From the NCBI GenBank assembly GCA_024278935.1, contig JAJRSF010000011.1, positions 22,458 to 86,457 of the forward strand: a DNA stretch of 64,000 nucleotides, given 5' to 3'. Position 1 is the first letter of the stretch. Each line of letters opens with the position of its first letter. The translations under genes and the position numbers were made by a program. Of this stretch, positions 8,927-19,800 are shown in pieces. The notes below the pieces were generated by a model. It was not told where the DNA came from, searched no databases, and saw only the letters and a program-made list of their open reading frames with translations. The DNA comes from Candidatus Zixiibacteriota bacterium. Its GTDB lineage: Bacteria; Zixibacteria; MSB-5A5; GN15; FEB-12.

Positions 8927-9847
8927 TTAAAGTTTAGAAATATCATCAAGCGTGTCAAGGTTTATCATTTTATCCGGACGAATTTCACGTTTGGCAAGAC
9001 CGCTTAAAACTTTTCCCGGACCGATTTCATATACGGTTGAAACATCATTTTCAACCAAATAGCTCATCGTTTGAGCCCAACGAACCGGTGCAGTTATTTG
9101 CTCAACTAATAATTTTTTAATCTCGTCACCTGACTGAGCAGGCTTAGCAGTTACATTTGCGATAATTGGTTTTGTAGGTTCAGAAATTGTAACTGATTTA
9201 AGATATTCTTCCATACCCGTTTTTGCTGATTCCATAAGTGGAGAATGAAAAGCTCCGCCAACTTCTAAAAGCATAGCACGTTTTGCTTTTTCTTCTTTGG
9301 CAAGTTCAACTGCTTTTACAACCGAAGTTTTCGAGCCGGAGATTACAATTTGAATTTTCGAATTATAATTTGCCGGAATCACTACGCCATCGTTGTCCGT
9401 TGCTTTTGCACAAATAGCATCTACAACATCAGATGAGAGTCCCATGACGGCTGCCATAGTTCCCGGTACTTTCTGACAGGCATCTTCCATAAGGGCTGCT
9501 CTTTTGACAACCGCTTTAATAGAATCTTCAAAGGTCATCGAACCAACAGCAGCTAAAGCGGCGTATTCACCAAGTGAATGTCCGCAGGCAAAATCAAATG
9601 CCGGAACTCTGTCTTCTAAAATTGTCAACACAGAAAGAGCATGTACTAAAATTGCAGGCTGTGTGAAACGGGTACGCTTAAGTTCTTCAGCGGGTCCTTC
9701 AAAAGATAGCTTGGCAATATCAACACCAATTTCATCGGATGCCAGTTGATAGAGTTTTCTAACTTTATCAGAAGCATCGTATAAATCTTTACCCATGCCT
9801 ACGTATTGTGAGGCTTGTCCCGGAAATAAAAATACTGTTTTACTCAT
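8927..9847 (-). CDS. fabD: malonyl-CoA:ACP transacylase
   Basis: FabD loads malonyl groups onto AcpP. The 306-residue protein starts with the family N-terminus VFLFPGQASQYVGMG and has the nucleophile Ser in CGHSLGEYAAL (about residue 90). The downstream AFHSPLM holds the catalytic His and IGPGKVLSGL lies near the end. It follows fabH by four bases. Confidence 0.96.
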   Translation of the reverse strand: MSKTVFLFPGQASQYVGMGKDLYDASDKVRKLYQLASDEIGVDIAKLSFEGPAEELKRTRFTQPAILVHALSVLTILEDRVPAFDFACGHSLGEYAALAAVGSMTFEDSIKAVVKRAALMEDACQKVPGTMAAVMGLSSDVVDAICAKATDNDGVVIPANYNSKIQIVISGSKTSVVKAVELAKEEKAKRAMLLEVGGAFHSPLMESAKTGMEEYLKSVTISEPTKPIIANVTAKPAQSGDEIKKLLVEQITAPVRWAQTMSYLVENDVSTVYEIGPGKVLSGLAKREIRPDKMINLDTLDDISKL

Positions 9848-9851
9848 CTGT

Positions 9852-10838
9852 CTACCATTTCACCAGTGCCGAACCCCAAATAAGTCCGCCACCAAATGCA
9901 ACCATTAATACATGGTCACCTTTTTTTATTCTACCTGCACGGTATGCTTCATCGAGAGCGATCGGTACCGATGCTGCCGATGTGTTACCGTATTTTTCTA
10001 TATTCACAAAAACTTTGTCCATGCTAATTTTTAATCTTTTTGATATAGCACCAATAATTCTAATATTTGCCTGATGTGGAATTACTAAAGCGATGTCATC
10101 TGATGTCAGCCCTGCTTTTTCGATAACTTCAACAGCCGCATTACACATTTGTCTTACAGCAACTTTAAAAATATCGCCACCACTCATATTTATTTTATCA
10201 TCACCCTCAAAGGCATAGCCAGCATTTACAGGACTTACCGCACCGCCATCTTTAATCCATAAGAGGTCTCTTAACTTTCCATCAGATTTTAAATATGTTC
10301 CGATGATTCCGCTTCCGTCTTCGGAAGCAGACAATACAGCAGCTCCGGCACCATCACCAAAAAGGATACAGGTGTTGCGGTCTTTATAATTTAAAACGGA
10401 TGAAAGTTTTTCCGAACCGATGACCAGAGCATTTTTATATGCTCCTGTTTCAATCAATGCCGAGGCAACGGAGAGTCCGTTGATAAATCCGGTACAGGCT
10501 GAGACAACGTCAAATGCGGTCGCATTTGGTAAATCCATTTTTTCCTGAATGACACATGCCGTTGACGGCAGTTTGAAATCAGGGGTAACTGTTCCGAGGA
10601 TGACCAGATCAATTTCATGACTGTGCATTCCGGCAGCTTCTAATGCTCTTTCGCAGGCAATCACTGACATATCAGAGACAGCCATACCATCAGGAGCAAC
10701 TCTTCGTTCTTTAATACCAGTTCTAGAGACGATCCATTCGTCTGAAGTATCTACAAGTTTTTCTAAATCAGCATTGGTCATTCGCTGTGTTGGAGCAAAC
10801 GATCCCGTTCCGATTATCTTGGCTTTTATTTTTCCCAT
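9852..10838 (-). CDS. fabH: 3-oxoacyl-ACP synthase III (KAS III)
   Basis: FabH starts fatty-acid synthesis by condensing an acyl-CoA primer with malonyl-ACP. The catalytic residues are all present: Cys in VSACTGFINGL (about residue 112), His in IPHQANIRII and Asn in YGNTSAASVP. I chose the ATG at 10836-10838 (MGKIKAKIIG) rather than the in-frame TTG 12 bases upstream, because it fits the family N-terminus and has GGA seven bases ahead. That gives 328 residues. The gene overlaps the 3' end of plsX by about 70 bases, which suggests coupled translation. Confidence 0.95.
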   Translation of the reverse strand: MGKIKAKIIGTGSFAPTQRMTNADLEKLVDTSDEWIVSRTGIKERRVAPDGMAVSDMSVIACERALEAAGMHSHEIDLVILGTVTPDFKLPSTACVIQEKMDLPNATAFDVVSACTGFINGLSVASALIETGAYKNALVIGSEKLSSVLNYKDRNTCILFGDGAGAAVLSASEDGSGIIGTYLKSDGKLRDLLWIKDGGAVSPVNAGYAFEGDDKINMSGGDIFKVAVRQMCNAAVEVIEKAGLTSDDIALVIPHQANIRIIGAISKRLKISMDKVFVNIEKYGNTSAASVPIALDEAYRAGRIKKGDHVLMVAFGGGLIWGSALVKW

Positions 10839-11865
10839 TACTTTGTCCAAAATGGTTGGTGATTAATTCATCATGAATTTTTTGTTTAATTTTTTTATCG
10901 GCCATTCTAAAAGCACCTTTCACCGCATTGGTGATAGCTTTTGCACTTGAAGAACCGTGACATATAATTACAATTCCATTTACACCTAAGAGCGGCGCAC
11001 CACCTCTGTCGGAATAATCAAAAGTATTCCGCATTCTTTTTAAAAATGGAAGTAGCAAAACAGCTCCCATTTTTGAAAATATATTTGTCTGAAGCTGCCG
11101 TTGCATTTTTTTCACAAGCATCGGTTTAATAGATTCAGCAAATTTTAAAAGTATATTTACTGTGAAACCATCAGTAACAACAACATCAACAACACCTGAG
11201 AGAACATCACGTCCTTCAATATTGCCGATAAAATTTATTTTTGATTCTTGTAATTGTTTTTGAGCAGAAAATATAAGTTCACTTCCTTTTGAACGTTCTT
11301 CGCCAATAGAAAGCAGACCTACTCTTGGAGATTCTTTTTGAAATACAACTGACGAATAGACTGACCCCATCACCGCAAATTGTGCAAGATGAATCGGTTT
11401 ACAATCGACATTGGCACCAACATCTAAAACAACAGTTGGGTTATCATTGGAAGTTGGAAAGACAGTTGTAATCGCCGGTCTACTGACACCCTCGATACGT
11501 CCTAAGGTAATCAGCGATGTTGCCATAACAGCACCGGTATTGCCCGGAGAAATAAAGGCAACAGCTTCTTCTTCTTTAACCATCTTCAAGCCAACCGATA
11601 TAGAGCTTTTTCGCATGCGAACGCCTTCGGTAGCAGAGATAGTCATAGGTACTTCATCGTCAGCATGACGCACATCAACATTATCAGGAAGGTTCTCTTC
11701 CTTTTGTAATATTTCGTTGATATCGTCTTGTCTTCCGACAAAGATAACTTTGATAGCATTGCCAATTTGTTTGGCAGCATCAAGTCCGCCTTGAATAATT
11801 TCGGTCTTCCCAGAGTCGGCACCCATTACGTCAAGGACGATAGTATGTACATTTGCAGTTGTCAT
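10768..11865 (-). CDS. plsX: phosphate acyltransferase PlsX
   Basis: PlsX converts acyl-ACP to acyl-phosphate for phospholipid synthesis. The N-terminal VLDVMGADSG, the central SPGNTGAVMATSLITLGRIEGVSRPAI and the later GRDVLSGVVDVVVTDGFTGN-like stretch identify the family. The 365-residue protein is slightly long. Its last 23 or so residues (ending NRNGIVCSNTANDQC) are encoded inside the start of fabH in another frame and look unlike the family, so the tail is probably a dispensable by-product of the overlap. It follows rpmF, as in many bacteria. Confidence 0.94.
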   Translation of the reverse strand: MTTANVHTIVLDVMGADSGKTEIIQGGLDAAKQIGNAIKVIFVGRQDDINEILQKEENLPDNVDVRHADDEVPMTISATEGVRMRKSSISVGLKMVKEEEAVAFISPGNTGAVMATSLITLGRIEGVSRPAITTVFPTSNDNPTVVLDVGANVDCKPIHLAQFAVMGSVYSSVVFQKESPRVGLLSIGEERSKGSELIFSAQKQLQESKINFIGNIEGRDVLSGVVDVVVTDGFTVNILLKFAESIKPMLVKKMQRQLQTNIFSKMGAVLLLPFLKRMRNTFDYSDRGGAPLLGVNGIVIICHGSSSAKAITNAVKGAFRMADKKIKQKIHDELITNHFGQSNGKNKSQDNRNGIVCSNTANDQC

Positions 11866-11903
11866 TTAAGGACTAGTTTCTATCCTTCAGTGCTATTGTA
11901 ATG

Positions 11904-12086
11904 TTATACTTCCTTCACATCAATAATCTGACGGCCATTGTAGTAACCACAATGTGTACAGATATGATGAGGTAATTTTGGGTTGTGACAATGCTGGCAA
12001 TCTGAGACATTTGGCAAAGTCATTTTCCAATTTGTGCGACGTTTTTTTCCACGGGTACTAGAATGTCTTCGTTTTGGAAGAGGCAT
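11904..12086 (-). CDS. rpmF: 50S ribosomal protein bL32
   Basis: The 60-residue protein begins MPLPKRRHSSTRGKKRR, the family N-terminus, and carries two cysteine pairs, CQHC and CTHC, that form the zinc ribbon of C+ type bL32. Its ATG overlaps the yceD stop by one base (TAATG), so translation is probably coupled. Confidence 0.95.
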   Translation of the reverse strand: MPLPKRRHSSTRGKKRRTNWKMTLPNVSDCQHCHNPKLPHHICTHCGYYNGRQIIDVKEV

Positions 12087-12628
12087 TAGGAATTTTCCTT
12101 ATTTTCAGTTGTTTGCTTAGAAAGTTTTTTCAAACTTTCCCAGCGTGGATCTATATTTTCTGTTTCACATGAGCATTTTTGCTCATTCAAGTTAATACCA
12201 CATTGCGAACAGAGACCGTTACAATCTTCAGAGCAAAGTAGGCTAAGCGACAGAGATAAAATTATAGATTGTCTGAGTATATCAGAAATATCAGCTTTTA
12301 AATCTCCGCCAACAAAGTAAGCGTAATCTTCGGAGTCTAAGACATCACCATCTTTCGCTTCATGTAATGATTCGGTACATACGATAAAATCAATTTTGTT
12401 CTGACACTCTTTATCAAAGCTACTTAAACAGCGAGAGCATTCAACATCAACCGATGCTTTCACGTTGCCTTGACAAAAATATTCTTCACCTGATTCCTGA
12501 ATACGTAGCTCTACCTCAATCGATTTTAAGCTTTTTAGCCCTTGATAATCGAGGTCAAAACTGCCAGAATCACCTTTTAAAACGATTTCTGCAGGAAACG
12601 ATTCGAATTGTTGCAAGTCTAGTATCAT
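12086..12628 (-). CDS. yceD: YceD/DUF177 family protein
   Basis: DUF177 proteins are encoded directly ahead of rpmF in most bacteria and, in plants, act in 23S rRNA accumulation. The 180-residue protein has the family core VECSRCLSSF and the C-terminal cysteine cluster LCSEDCNGLCSQCGINLNEQKC followed by IDPRWESLKKL. The gene starts eight bases after a consensus -10 box, so the mRNA is probably leaderless or nearly so. It is the first gene of the lipid-synthesis operon. Confidence 0.9.
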   Translation of the reverse strand: MILDLQQFESFPAEIVLKGDSGSFDLDYQGLKSLKSIEVELRIQESGEEYFCQGNVKASVDVECSRCLSSFDKECQNKIDFIVCTESLHEAKDGDVLDSEDYAYFVGGDLKADISDILRQSIILSLSLSLLCSEDCNGLCSQCGINLNEQKCSCETENIDPRWESLKKLSKQTTENKENS

Positions 12629-12636
12629 AGCCTCAA

Positions 12637-12665
12637 ATAATACGTAATAAAGAGAGAATTGTCAA
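12637..12665 (-). promoter_or_regulatory. consensus sigma70 promoter of the yceD-fab operon
   Basis: On the minus strand TTGACA (12660-12665), a 17-base spacer and TATTAT (12637-12642) form a near-perfect promoter. Only TTGAGGCT separates the -10 box from the yceD ATG, so transcription should start at or within a few bases of the start codon. Confidence 0.8.
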
Positions 12666-13050
12666 GTGGAATTAAGTAGTGGAAATGGTTGTTGAACAAT
12701 ACGTTACAAGATATTTGCAGCTTAATTTATGTAAATCCGCACTAACTAAAAATATCGGTCATATGCGTAAAGCAAATATTGAGAGATTTTTCAAAAATAG
12801 ATAATAAAACCGTTGTTGTTTTGGGTGGTTGGAGCAAACTCATATTGAGTGGCGTACCCCTTAGATAATTATTCTAATTATTACAATTGGGTGGCGTACC
12901 CCTTGGGGTACGTTTACAATTCATTTTTTTATCATAATAACATTAAACTGACATCACTTGTCAGTCATTGCTAATATATTAGAATAGAGACCGACCCCAA
13001 GGGGTCGGCTACACAGATGTGGCTTCGTGAACCCGACCTACGATTTGCAC
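12666..13050. other. gene-free stretch with palindromes
   Basis: I see no gene in this stretch. It lies between the divergent sides of the fab operon promoter and the atp operon terminator. It holds an isolated GTGGCGTACCCCTT at about 12850, a perfect 18-bp palindrome CGTACCCCTTGGGGTACG at 12895-12912, and a second 18-bp palindrome CCGACCCCAAGGGGTCGG at 12991-13008 followed by CTACAC. The two palindromes share the ACCCC/GGGGT core with the centre inverted (CTTG-like against CAAG-like). Confidence 0.7.
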
Positions 13051-13080
13051 AAAAAAAATCCCCGAGACATCGGGGATTTT
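13051..13080 (-). terminator. intrinsic terminator of the atp operon
   Basis: AATCCCCGA (13057-13065) pairs with TCGGGGATT (13070-13078) around GACA. On the minus strand it is followed by a run of eight T. It lies downstream of atpC. Confidence 0.85.
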
Positions 13081-13095
13081 AATTTATATAAGTAG

Positions 13096-13123
13096 AACAT
13101 ACTTCGACAAGCTCAGTATGACC
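13096..13123 (-). repeat. REP-like element, short-core form
   Basis: On the minus strand this reads GGTCATACTGAGC then TTGTCGAAGTATG. It shares its ends with the elements at 1254-1302 and 60807-60855 but lacks the inserted palindrome. This type of sequence is widespread in intergenic regions of many bacterial genomes. Confidence 0.65.
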
Positions 13124-13151
13124 TATTGCTAAATAAAAGTGACAGTTGTCA

Positions 13152-13562
13152 CTAGCTGTTTTCTTTATGAATCTTCAGACGATTCTTTGCTCGTTCGACA
13201 GCAAGGTTCTCTTCTTTGATATCAATATCTTTTTGTCCGTTATTGTAATCAGCAATTTTAGCCTGAGCTTTTTCAAGTGCTGATTCCGCACGGGCAACAT
13301 CGATATCTTTTGCGTACTCGGCAGCATCGCATAACAATGATGCGGTGTTTGCCGAGACTTCAAGAAATCCGTTTGTGACAGAAAGAATAGATACTTCTTC
13401 ATTGGTATCACGAAATTCAATTCGACCTATTTTCAAAGCAGTAATCAATGGAGCATGGTTTGACAAAACTCCAAGATACCCTTCGGTTCCAGGTACAACC
13501 AATGAAACGATATCATCATCGTAAAAGATTTTTTCAGGTGTTACTATTGAGAGACGAAACAT
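13152..13562 (-). CDS. atpC: F1Fo ATP synthase, epsilon subunit
   Basis: The 136-residue protein starts MFRLSIVTPEKIFYDDDI and has the typical VVPGTEGYLGVLSNHAPLITALK beta-sandwich segment, followed by a two-helix C-terminal part that can regulate ATP hydrolysis. It is the last gene of the atp operon, six bases after atpD. Confidence 0.95.
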   Translation of the reverse strand: MFRLSIVTPEKIFYDDDIVSLVVPGTEGYLGVLSNHAPLITALKIGRIEFRDTNEEVSILSVTNGFLEVSANTASLLCDAAEYAKDIDVARAESALEKAQAKIADYNNGQKDIDIKEENLAVERAKNRLKIHKENS

Positions 13563-13568
13563 ATCAGA

Positions 13569-14993
<1,425 letters not shown>

Positions 14994-15076
14994 TTATATA
15001 AAATCTTTTTTTTCAATCATTAAACACTCATCAACAATCAAATTGTTTCAGAGTGACATATCCATACTATATTTAT

Positions 15077-15943
15077 TTATGTTTTCAGAGCCTCTGCTCC
15101 GGCAACAACTTCAAGTAGTTCTTTGGTAATCTGTGCTTGACGTGCTTTGTTATATTCAAGGGTCAAGACATCAACCATCTCTTCTGCATTTGTGGTTGCG
15201 TTCCCCATCGCCATCATACGACTGCCATGCTCCGAAGCAATCGCTTCGGCAACAGCCATAATCATTTTTGAGGTCGCATAGTTCGGCAGAATAGCATCAT
15301 AAATTGATTCAGGGTCTGGCTCAAATATGTAATCCATATTAAAACCGGCTTCTTCATCAACATCAGGTTTTCCAATAGGAAGATACCGAGGATTAACTAT
15401 TTTATACTTCACAGTAGAAATAAACTGAGTATAAAAAATATCAATCTCATCGGTTTCACCAGAAAGAAAACGGTTGGTCAACAGCTTTACCATATCATGC
15501 ACTTTGTCATAGTTAATAACCCCAGCCCAATCGCTGAAATTTTCTACAACAGTCCATTGTCGAGATTTAAAATAGTCATTACATTTTTTTCCAACAGTAA
15601 CAACTTCAAGCTCAAACGCTTTGTTAGCTTCAAGCCATTCGGTCGCTTTCCGCAAAACATTGGCATTGTATGAACCACAAAGTCCTCTGTCTGATGTAAT
15701 GACAACTAATGTTTTCTTTGTGACATCCCGCTCTTCAAAATACGGATGAGGGATATCCTCAGCCGAAGCAGTCGCCAAATGCGAAAGCATCAGGTCAAGT
15801 TTGTCAGAATATGGTCTCGCTTCTTCAACCAATTGTTGCGCCCGACGAAGTTTTGATGCTGCCACCATCTCCATCGCTTTGGTTATACGCGTGGTTGACT
15901 GAACCGATTTAATTCTTCTTTTGACTTCTCGTAAAGTAGCCAT
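15077..15943 (-). CDS. atpG: F1Fo ATP synthase, gamma subunit
   Basis: The 288-residue central shaft subunit has the conserved N-terminal helix ATLREVKRRIKSVQSTTRITKAMEMVAASKLRRAQ and the C-terminal helix with MMAMGNATTNAEEMVDVLTLEYNKARQAQITKELLEVVAGAEAL. The ITSDRGLCGSYN segment is also diagnostic. It sits between atpA and atpD in the standard order. Confidence 0.97.
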   Translation of the reverse strand: MATLREVKRRIKSVQSTTRITKAMEMVAASKLRRAQQLVEEARPYSDKLDLMLSHLATASAEDIPHPYFEERDVTKKTLVVITSDRGLCGSYNANVLRKATEWLEANKAFELEVVTVGKKCNDYFKSRQWTVVENFSDWAGVINYDKVHDMVKLLTNRFLSGETDEIDIFYTQFISTVKYKIVNPRYLPIGKPDVDEEAGFNMDYIFEPDPESIYDAILPNYATSKMIMAVAEAIASEHGSRMMAMGNATTNAEEMVDVLTLEYNKARQAQITKELLEVVAGAEALKT

Positions 15944-15992
15944 AGTTTATTTTATCTTTCAAAAAGCGTTCACAACAGTAAACGCTGTCTTT

Positions 15993-17504
15993 TTATTCTG
16001 CTTTAAACTGACTCTTAAAAGCTGCGACTGCTTTTTCAAGCTCAGCTTTTGTTGAATCAGAAATTTGTAATTCTTTTTCCATGGTATGTTTGATATCTGG
16101 ATATTTTTTATCACAGAATTCAACAAGTTCTTTAGCAAACCGTTGAATATCTTTTGTAGCAACATCATCCATATGACCTTGAGTCGCTGTCCAGATTTCG
16201 ATAACTTGTTCCGCAATTGGCAAAGGCACATATTGTCCCTGCTTGAGCAGTTCAACCATTTTTTCACCACGGTTCAATTGCTTTTGAGTTGCTTCATCTA
16301 AGTCAGAACCAAACTGCGTAAAGGCAGCAAGTTCACGATACTGAGCTAAATCAAGTTTTAATGAACCAGCGATTTTTTTCATCATCTTGGTTTGTGCGTT
16401 ACCACCAACACGGGATACAGATACACCCACGTTAATAGCAGGACGAACACCTGCGAAGAAAAGTTCTGATTCTAAAAATATCTGACCATCAGTAATAGAA
16501 ATTACGTTTGTTGGAATATATGCCGATACATCACCAGCCTGTGTTTCAATAATCGGAAGAGCAGTGATAGAACCACCACCAAGTTTATCGGAAAGCTTAG
16601 AAGCTCTTTCAAGTAAACGAGAGTGACAGTAGAACACATCACCAGGATATGCTTCACGACCTGGAGGTCTACGAAGCAAAAGTGATAACTGACGATAGGC
16701 AGCTGCTTGTTTTGTTAAATCATCATAGACACAAAGCACATGCTTACCTGCAAACATAAATTCTTCCGCCATCGCACAACCAGCATACGGAGCGATGTAC
16801 TGCAGTGGAGCAGGGTCAGTCGCAGATGCTACAACTACGATTGTATATTCCATAGCACCAGCTTTACTCAAGATTTCTACAACTTGAGAAACAGTAGATG
16901 ATTTTTGACCGATAGCAACATAGACACAGATAACATCAGTATTTTTTTGATTGATAATTGTATCAATCGCAATCGCTGTTTTACCTGTTTGTCTGTCACC
17001 AATAATAAGTTCACGCTGACCACGACCGATTGGAATCATAGAGTCAATAGCTTTGAGACCAGTTTGAAGTGGTTCAGTCACAGGTTGACGTTCGATAACC
17101 GATGCCGCCATACCTTCAATAATACGAGTCTTATCAGTAGCGATAGGACCTTTACCGTCGATAGGTTGTCCAAGCGGGTTTACTACACGACCGATAAGAG
17201 CTTCGCCTACCGGAACCGAGGCAACTTTACCTGTTCTGCGAACAGTGTCACCTTCTTTAATTAAAGTGTCAGAGCCAAAAATCGCGGCACCAACATTGTC
17301 TTCTTCTAAGTTCAGCACCATACCATAGACATCACCAGGGAATTGAATCAACTCAGACATCATGACGTCTTCAAGACCCCAGATACGAGCGATACCGTCA
17401 CCAACTTGTAAAACGGTACCAACCGATTCCATTTCAAGTTTGGTTTCGAATTTTTCAATCTCTTGTTTTAGTACTGATGAGACTTCTTCAGGGTTGAGAC
17501 CCAT
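15993..17504 (-). CDS. atpA: F1Fo ATP synthase, alpha subunit
   Basis: The regulatory nucleotide-binding F1 subunit, 503 residues. It has the P-loop GDRQTGKT, the [32 protein letters not shown] block and the signature [14 protein letters not shown]. The start [17 protein letters not shown] is supported by AGGAG seven bases upstream. Confidence 0.98.
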   Translation of the reverse strand: MGLNPEEVSSVLKQEIEKFETKLEMESVGTVLQVGDGIARIWGLEDVMMSELIQFPGDVYGMVLNLEEDNVGAAIFGSDTLIKEGDTVRRTGKVASVPVGEALIGRVVNPLGQPIDGKGPIATDKTRIIEGMAASVIERQPVTEPLQTGLKAIDSMIPIGRGQRELIIGDRQTGKTAIAIDTIINQKNTDVICVYVAIGQKSSTVSQVVEILSKAGAMEYTIVVVASATDPAPLQYIAPYAGCAMAEEFMFAGKHVLCVYDDLTKQAAAYRQLSLLLRRPPGREAYPGDVFYCHSRLLERASKLSDKLGGGSITALPIIETQAGDVSAYIPTNVISITDGQIFLESELFFAGVRPAINVGVSVSRVGGNAQTKMMKKIAGSLKLDLAQYRELAAFTQFGSDLDEATQKQLNRGEKMVELLKQGQYVPLPIAEQVIEIWTATQGHMDDVATKDIQRFAKELVEFCDKKYPDIKHTMEKELQISDSTKAELEKAVAAFKSQFKAE

Positions 17505-17590
17505 TATAGTTCTCCTAGCGGTGTGCCTTTATCAGGCAGTACCGTCATATTAAAAAATTTATTCTTACTATTTAATCGGTATACACAAAC

Positions 17591-18139
17591 CTAGTGTACC
17601 CGAACCTTTGCTAATTGTTCTTCTACCGCATTTAAACCATGCGAAACAGAACCGTCGATAATTTCATTGTGTAAAATTATAATCATTCCGCCAATAATAG
17701 ATGGGTCGACTTTTTCTTCCAAGATAATTTCCAAATTTGTTTTCTTTTGCATCTTATCTTTTAATTTGATCCGTTCATCATCAAGTAAGGCAACAGCGGT
17801 AATAACAGAAACTCTGCCAATACCTCTTTTTGCTTCAACTAAGCGAGTGAACTCATCAATTATTTCAGGAAGAAAATTTACACGATTTTTATCAACTAAC
17901 ACGACTAAAAACTCAACAAAAAGCTTTTCAAGCCGAGATGAAAAAACAGTTCGAATTAACGAAAGTTTATTTTCATCGACTACTTGTGGAGCAGAAAGAA
18001 AAATAACCAGTGACTTATCTTTTGCTATCAGTTCTTGCAATGAAGAAAACTGATCATAGGCAACATCGATCATTCCTTTTTCTACAACAGATAAAAGGAG
18101 TGCGTTTGCGTATATTTTAGCAACTTCTTGAGATAACAC
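17591..18139 (-). CDS. atpH: F1Fo ATP synthase, delta subunit
   Basis: The 182-residue peripheral-stalk protein joins the b subunits to the top of F1. The N-terminal helical domain (VAKIYANALL) and the C-terminal region (SIIGGMIIILHNEIIDGSVSHGLNAVEEQL) match the family. It follows atpF by four bases. Confidence 0.94.
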   Translation of the reverse strand: MLSQEVAKIYANALLLSVVEKGMIDVAYDQFSSLQELIAKDKSLVIFLSAPQVVDENKLSLIRTVFSSRLEKLFVEFLVVLVDKNRVNFLPEIIDEFTRLVEAKRGIGRVSVITAVALLDDERIKLKDKMQKKTNLEIILEEKVDPSIIGGMIIILHNEIIDGSVSHGLNAVEEQLAKVRVH

Positions 18140-18143
18140 TTTG

Positions 18144-18626
18144 CTATACCTTTTCTACACCGTCAATAAAATTCGCGATTAGTTCACGATGTTTATTGTC
18201 GTCTAATTTTTCGTTGATAATTTTAGATGCTGCTTTGACAGTGATAGTGACCATGTCATCTTTCAACTGTACTTTAGCTTTGGCAACATCGCGTTCTATT
18301 TCGGACTTAGCTTTATCGGCAATAACTTTGGCTTCTTTGTTGGCAGCAGTTTTAATCTCATCAGCAATAACTTTTGCCTGCGAGACAGCTTCAGTAATTT
18401 TGGCACGACGCTCATCATCAATTTGAGAGAGTTTTGCATTATACTCAGCTGTTAATTTTTCAACTTCTGCCTGACCATCTTCAATTTTCTGGAACTCGCC
18501 TATGATTTTCTCACGGCGTTCATCCAGAAGACCTAAAATTGGTCCCCAAGCAAATTTCTTGAGAATCCATAAGGTTATCAAGAAACCAATAGTATGCGTT
18601 ATATATAGTTGTACATTAAAGTCCAT
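18144..18626 (-). CDS. atpF: F1Fo ATP synthase, subunit b
   Basis: The 160-residue protein has one N-terminal membrane helix (LYITHTIGFLITLWILKKFAW) followed by a long charged helix rich in Lys, Ala and Glu that forms the peripheral stalk. The stretch GPILGLLDERREKI is typical. It is encoded between atpE and atpH. Confidence 0.94.
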   Translation of the reverse strand: MDFNVQLYITHTIGFLITLWILKKFAWGPILGLLDERREKIIGEFQKIEDGQAEVEKLTAEYNAKLSQIDDERRAKITEAVSQAKVIADEIKTAANKEAKVIADKAKSEIERDVAKAKVQLKDDMVTITVKAASKIINEKLDDNKHRELIANFIDGVEKV

Positions 18627-18690
18627 TACTTCATTACCTCTTCATTAATTATCAGAGAACAGTATTGTTCACCAAGACATATAATTGTCT

Positions 18691-18927
18691 TTAGTTCGCA
18701 ATACTTCCTTGTAACATGAAGAAAACAACGAAAGCATAAATTGTTAATGCTTCAATAAATGCAGCACCAATAATCATACTAATTTGAATTTTGCCGGCGG
18801 CTTCAGGTTGACGACCCATAGCTTCCATAGCAGAACCAACAGCGCGACCAAGACCTAATCCAGAACCTACAGCTGCAAGGCCAACACCCATTGGTAATGC
18901 CCAAGCTAACATTGAATGATAATCCAT
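18691..18927 (-). CDS. atpE: F1Fo ATP synthase, subunit c
   Basis: The 78-residue proteolipid has two membrane helices joined by the polar loop MGRQPEAAGK. The ion-binding acid is the Glu in AAFIEALTIYAF of helix 2. Helix 1 is glycine-rich (GLAAVGSGLGLGRAVG) and lacks the Gln found in sodium-binding rings, and Glu is not followed by Ser or Thr, so proton coupling is the better guess. Confidence 0.95.
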   Translation of the reverse strand: MDYHSMLAWALPMGVGLAAVGSGLGLGRAVGSAMEAMGRQPEAAGKIQISMIIGAAFIEALTIYAFVVFFMLQGSIAN

Positions 18928-18986
18928 TTTTAACTCCTTAAAATATGTTTTTGTTTTAAACTTTATTTATTCTTATCTTATTTTTT

Positions 18987-19799
18987 CTAAGCGTGTGCTT
19001 CTTCATGAGGAAGCATTAGTAATATATAAATAGCTGACAACATCGAGAACACTAACGCCTGAATAGTTGAAAGCAATAATCCTAACAAAATAAATGGTAC
19101 GTTAAGCGGAATACCAACCGGAATGTCGACAAAGACATGCATCAGCGATATACCAAGTGACACAAAAGCAAAGACTAAAATATCTTCACCGGTAATATTA
19201 CCAAACAAACGAGCCGCCAGTGAAACAGGTTTTACAAATTCGCCAATGATATGCAGAGGCAACATAAGTGGAACCATTGCCCATCCGATAACATCGCGAG
19301 GTTCGCCCATCAGGTGATCTATATAACCACCGATACCAAGTTTTCTGACTCCGGTGTATTGAGCGTATAAAAATACTAAAATTGCTAATGAAGCTGTGAT
19401 CTCAAGTGAAGTTGATGGTGAAAAACCACCGGGAATAATACCGAGTAAGTTCATACCGAGGATATAGAAAAACAGTGTACCAACAAACGGAATATATTCT
19501 CTGGTATGTTTGCCTAGAATTGATTCAAAGAAATTATAGATACCTTCAATAAGTGCTTCAAGAACATTTTGTAAAGGTCCCGGAATCATCTCACGTTTTC
19601 TGTAGACTAAAATTGAGATAATACAAAAGAAAACTGATATAGAAAAAGCGAATATGACCGGTTTAAACTCAGCCAATAATCCATCGTGGAAAAAAGTACC
19701 GATAACATCAGGTAAATGAGTTCCGCCTGAAGCATATATCAAAGTTGGAATGAGCGTAAGTAGAAACGCACTTGCGAATATTTTCACTATCTTTTTCAA
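18987..19799 (-). CDS. atpB: F1Fo ATP synthase, subunit a
   Basis: The 270-residue membrane subunit forms the proton half-channels. It starts with a signal-like helix and shows the essential Arg in PVSLAARLFGNITGEDI, plus the C-terminal helix IQALVFSMLSAIYILLML. It lies between the assembly genes atpI/atpZ and atpE. The long N-terminus before HDGLLAEFKPVIF is common in FCB bacteria. Confidence 0.95.
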   Translation of the reverse strand: MKKIVKIFASAFLLTLIPTLIYASGGTHLPDVIGTFFHDGLLAEFKPVIFAFSISVFFCIISILVYRKREMIPGPLQNVLEALIEGIYNFFESILGKHTREYIPFVGTLFFYILGMNLLGIIPGGFSPSTSLEITASLAILVFLYAQYTGVRKLGIGGYIDHLMGEPRDVIGWAMVPLMLPLHIIGEFVKPVSLAARLFGNITGEDILVFAFVSLGISLMHVFVDIPVGIPLNVPFILLGLLLSTIQALVFSMLSAIYILLMLPHEEAHA

Positions 19800-19800
19800 A

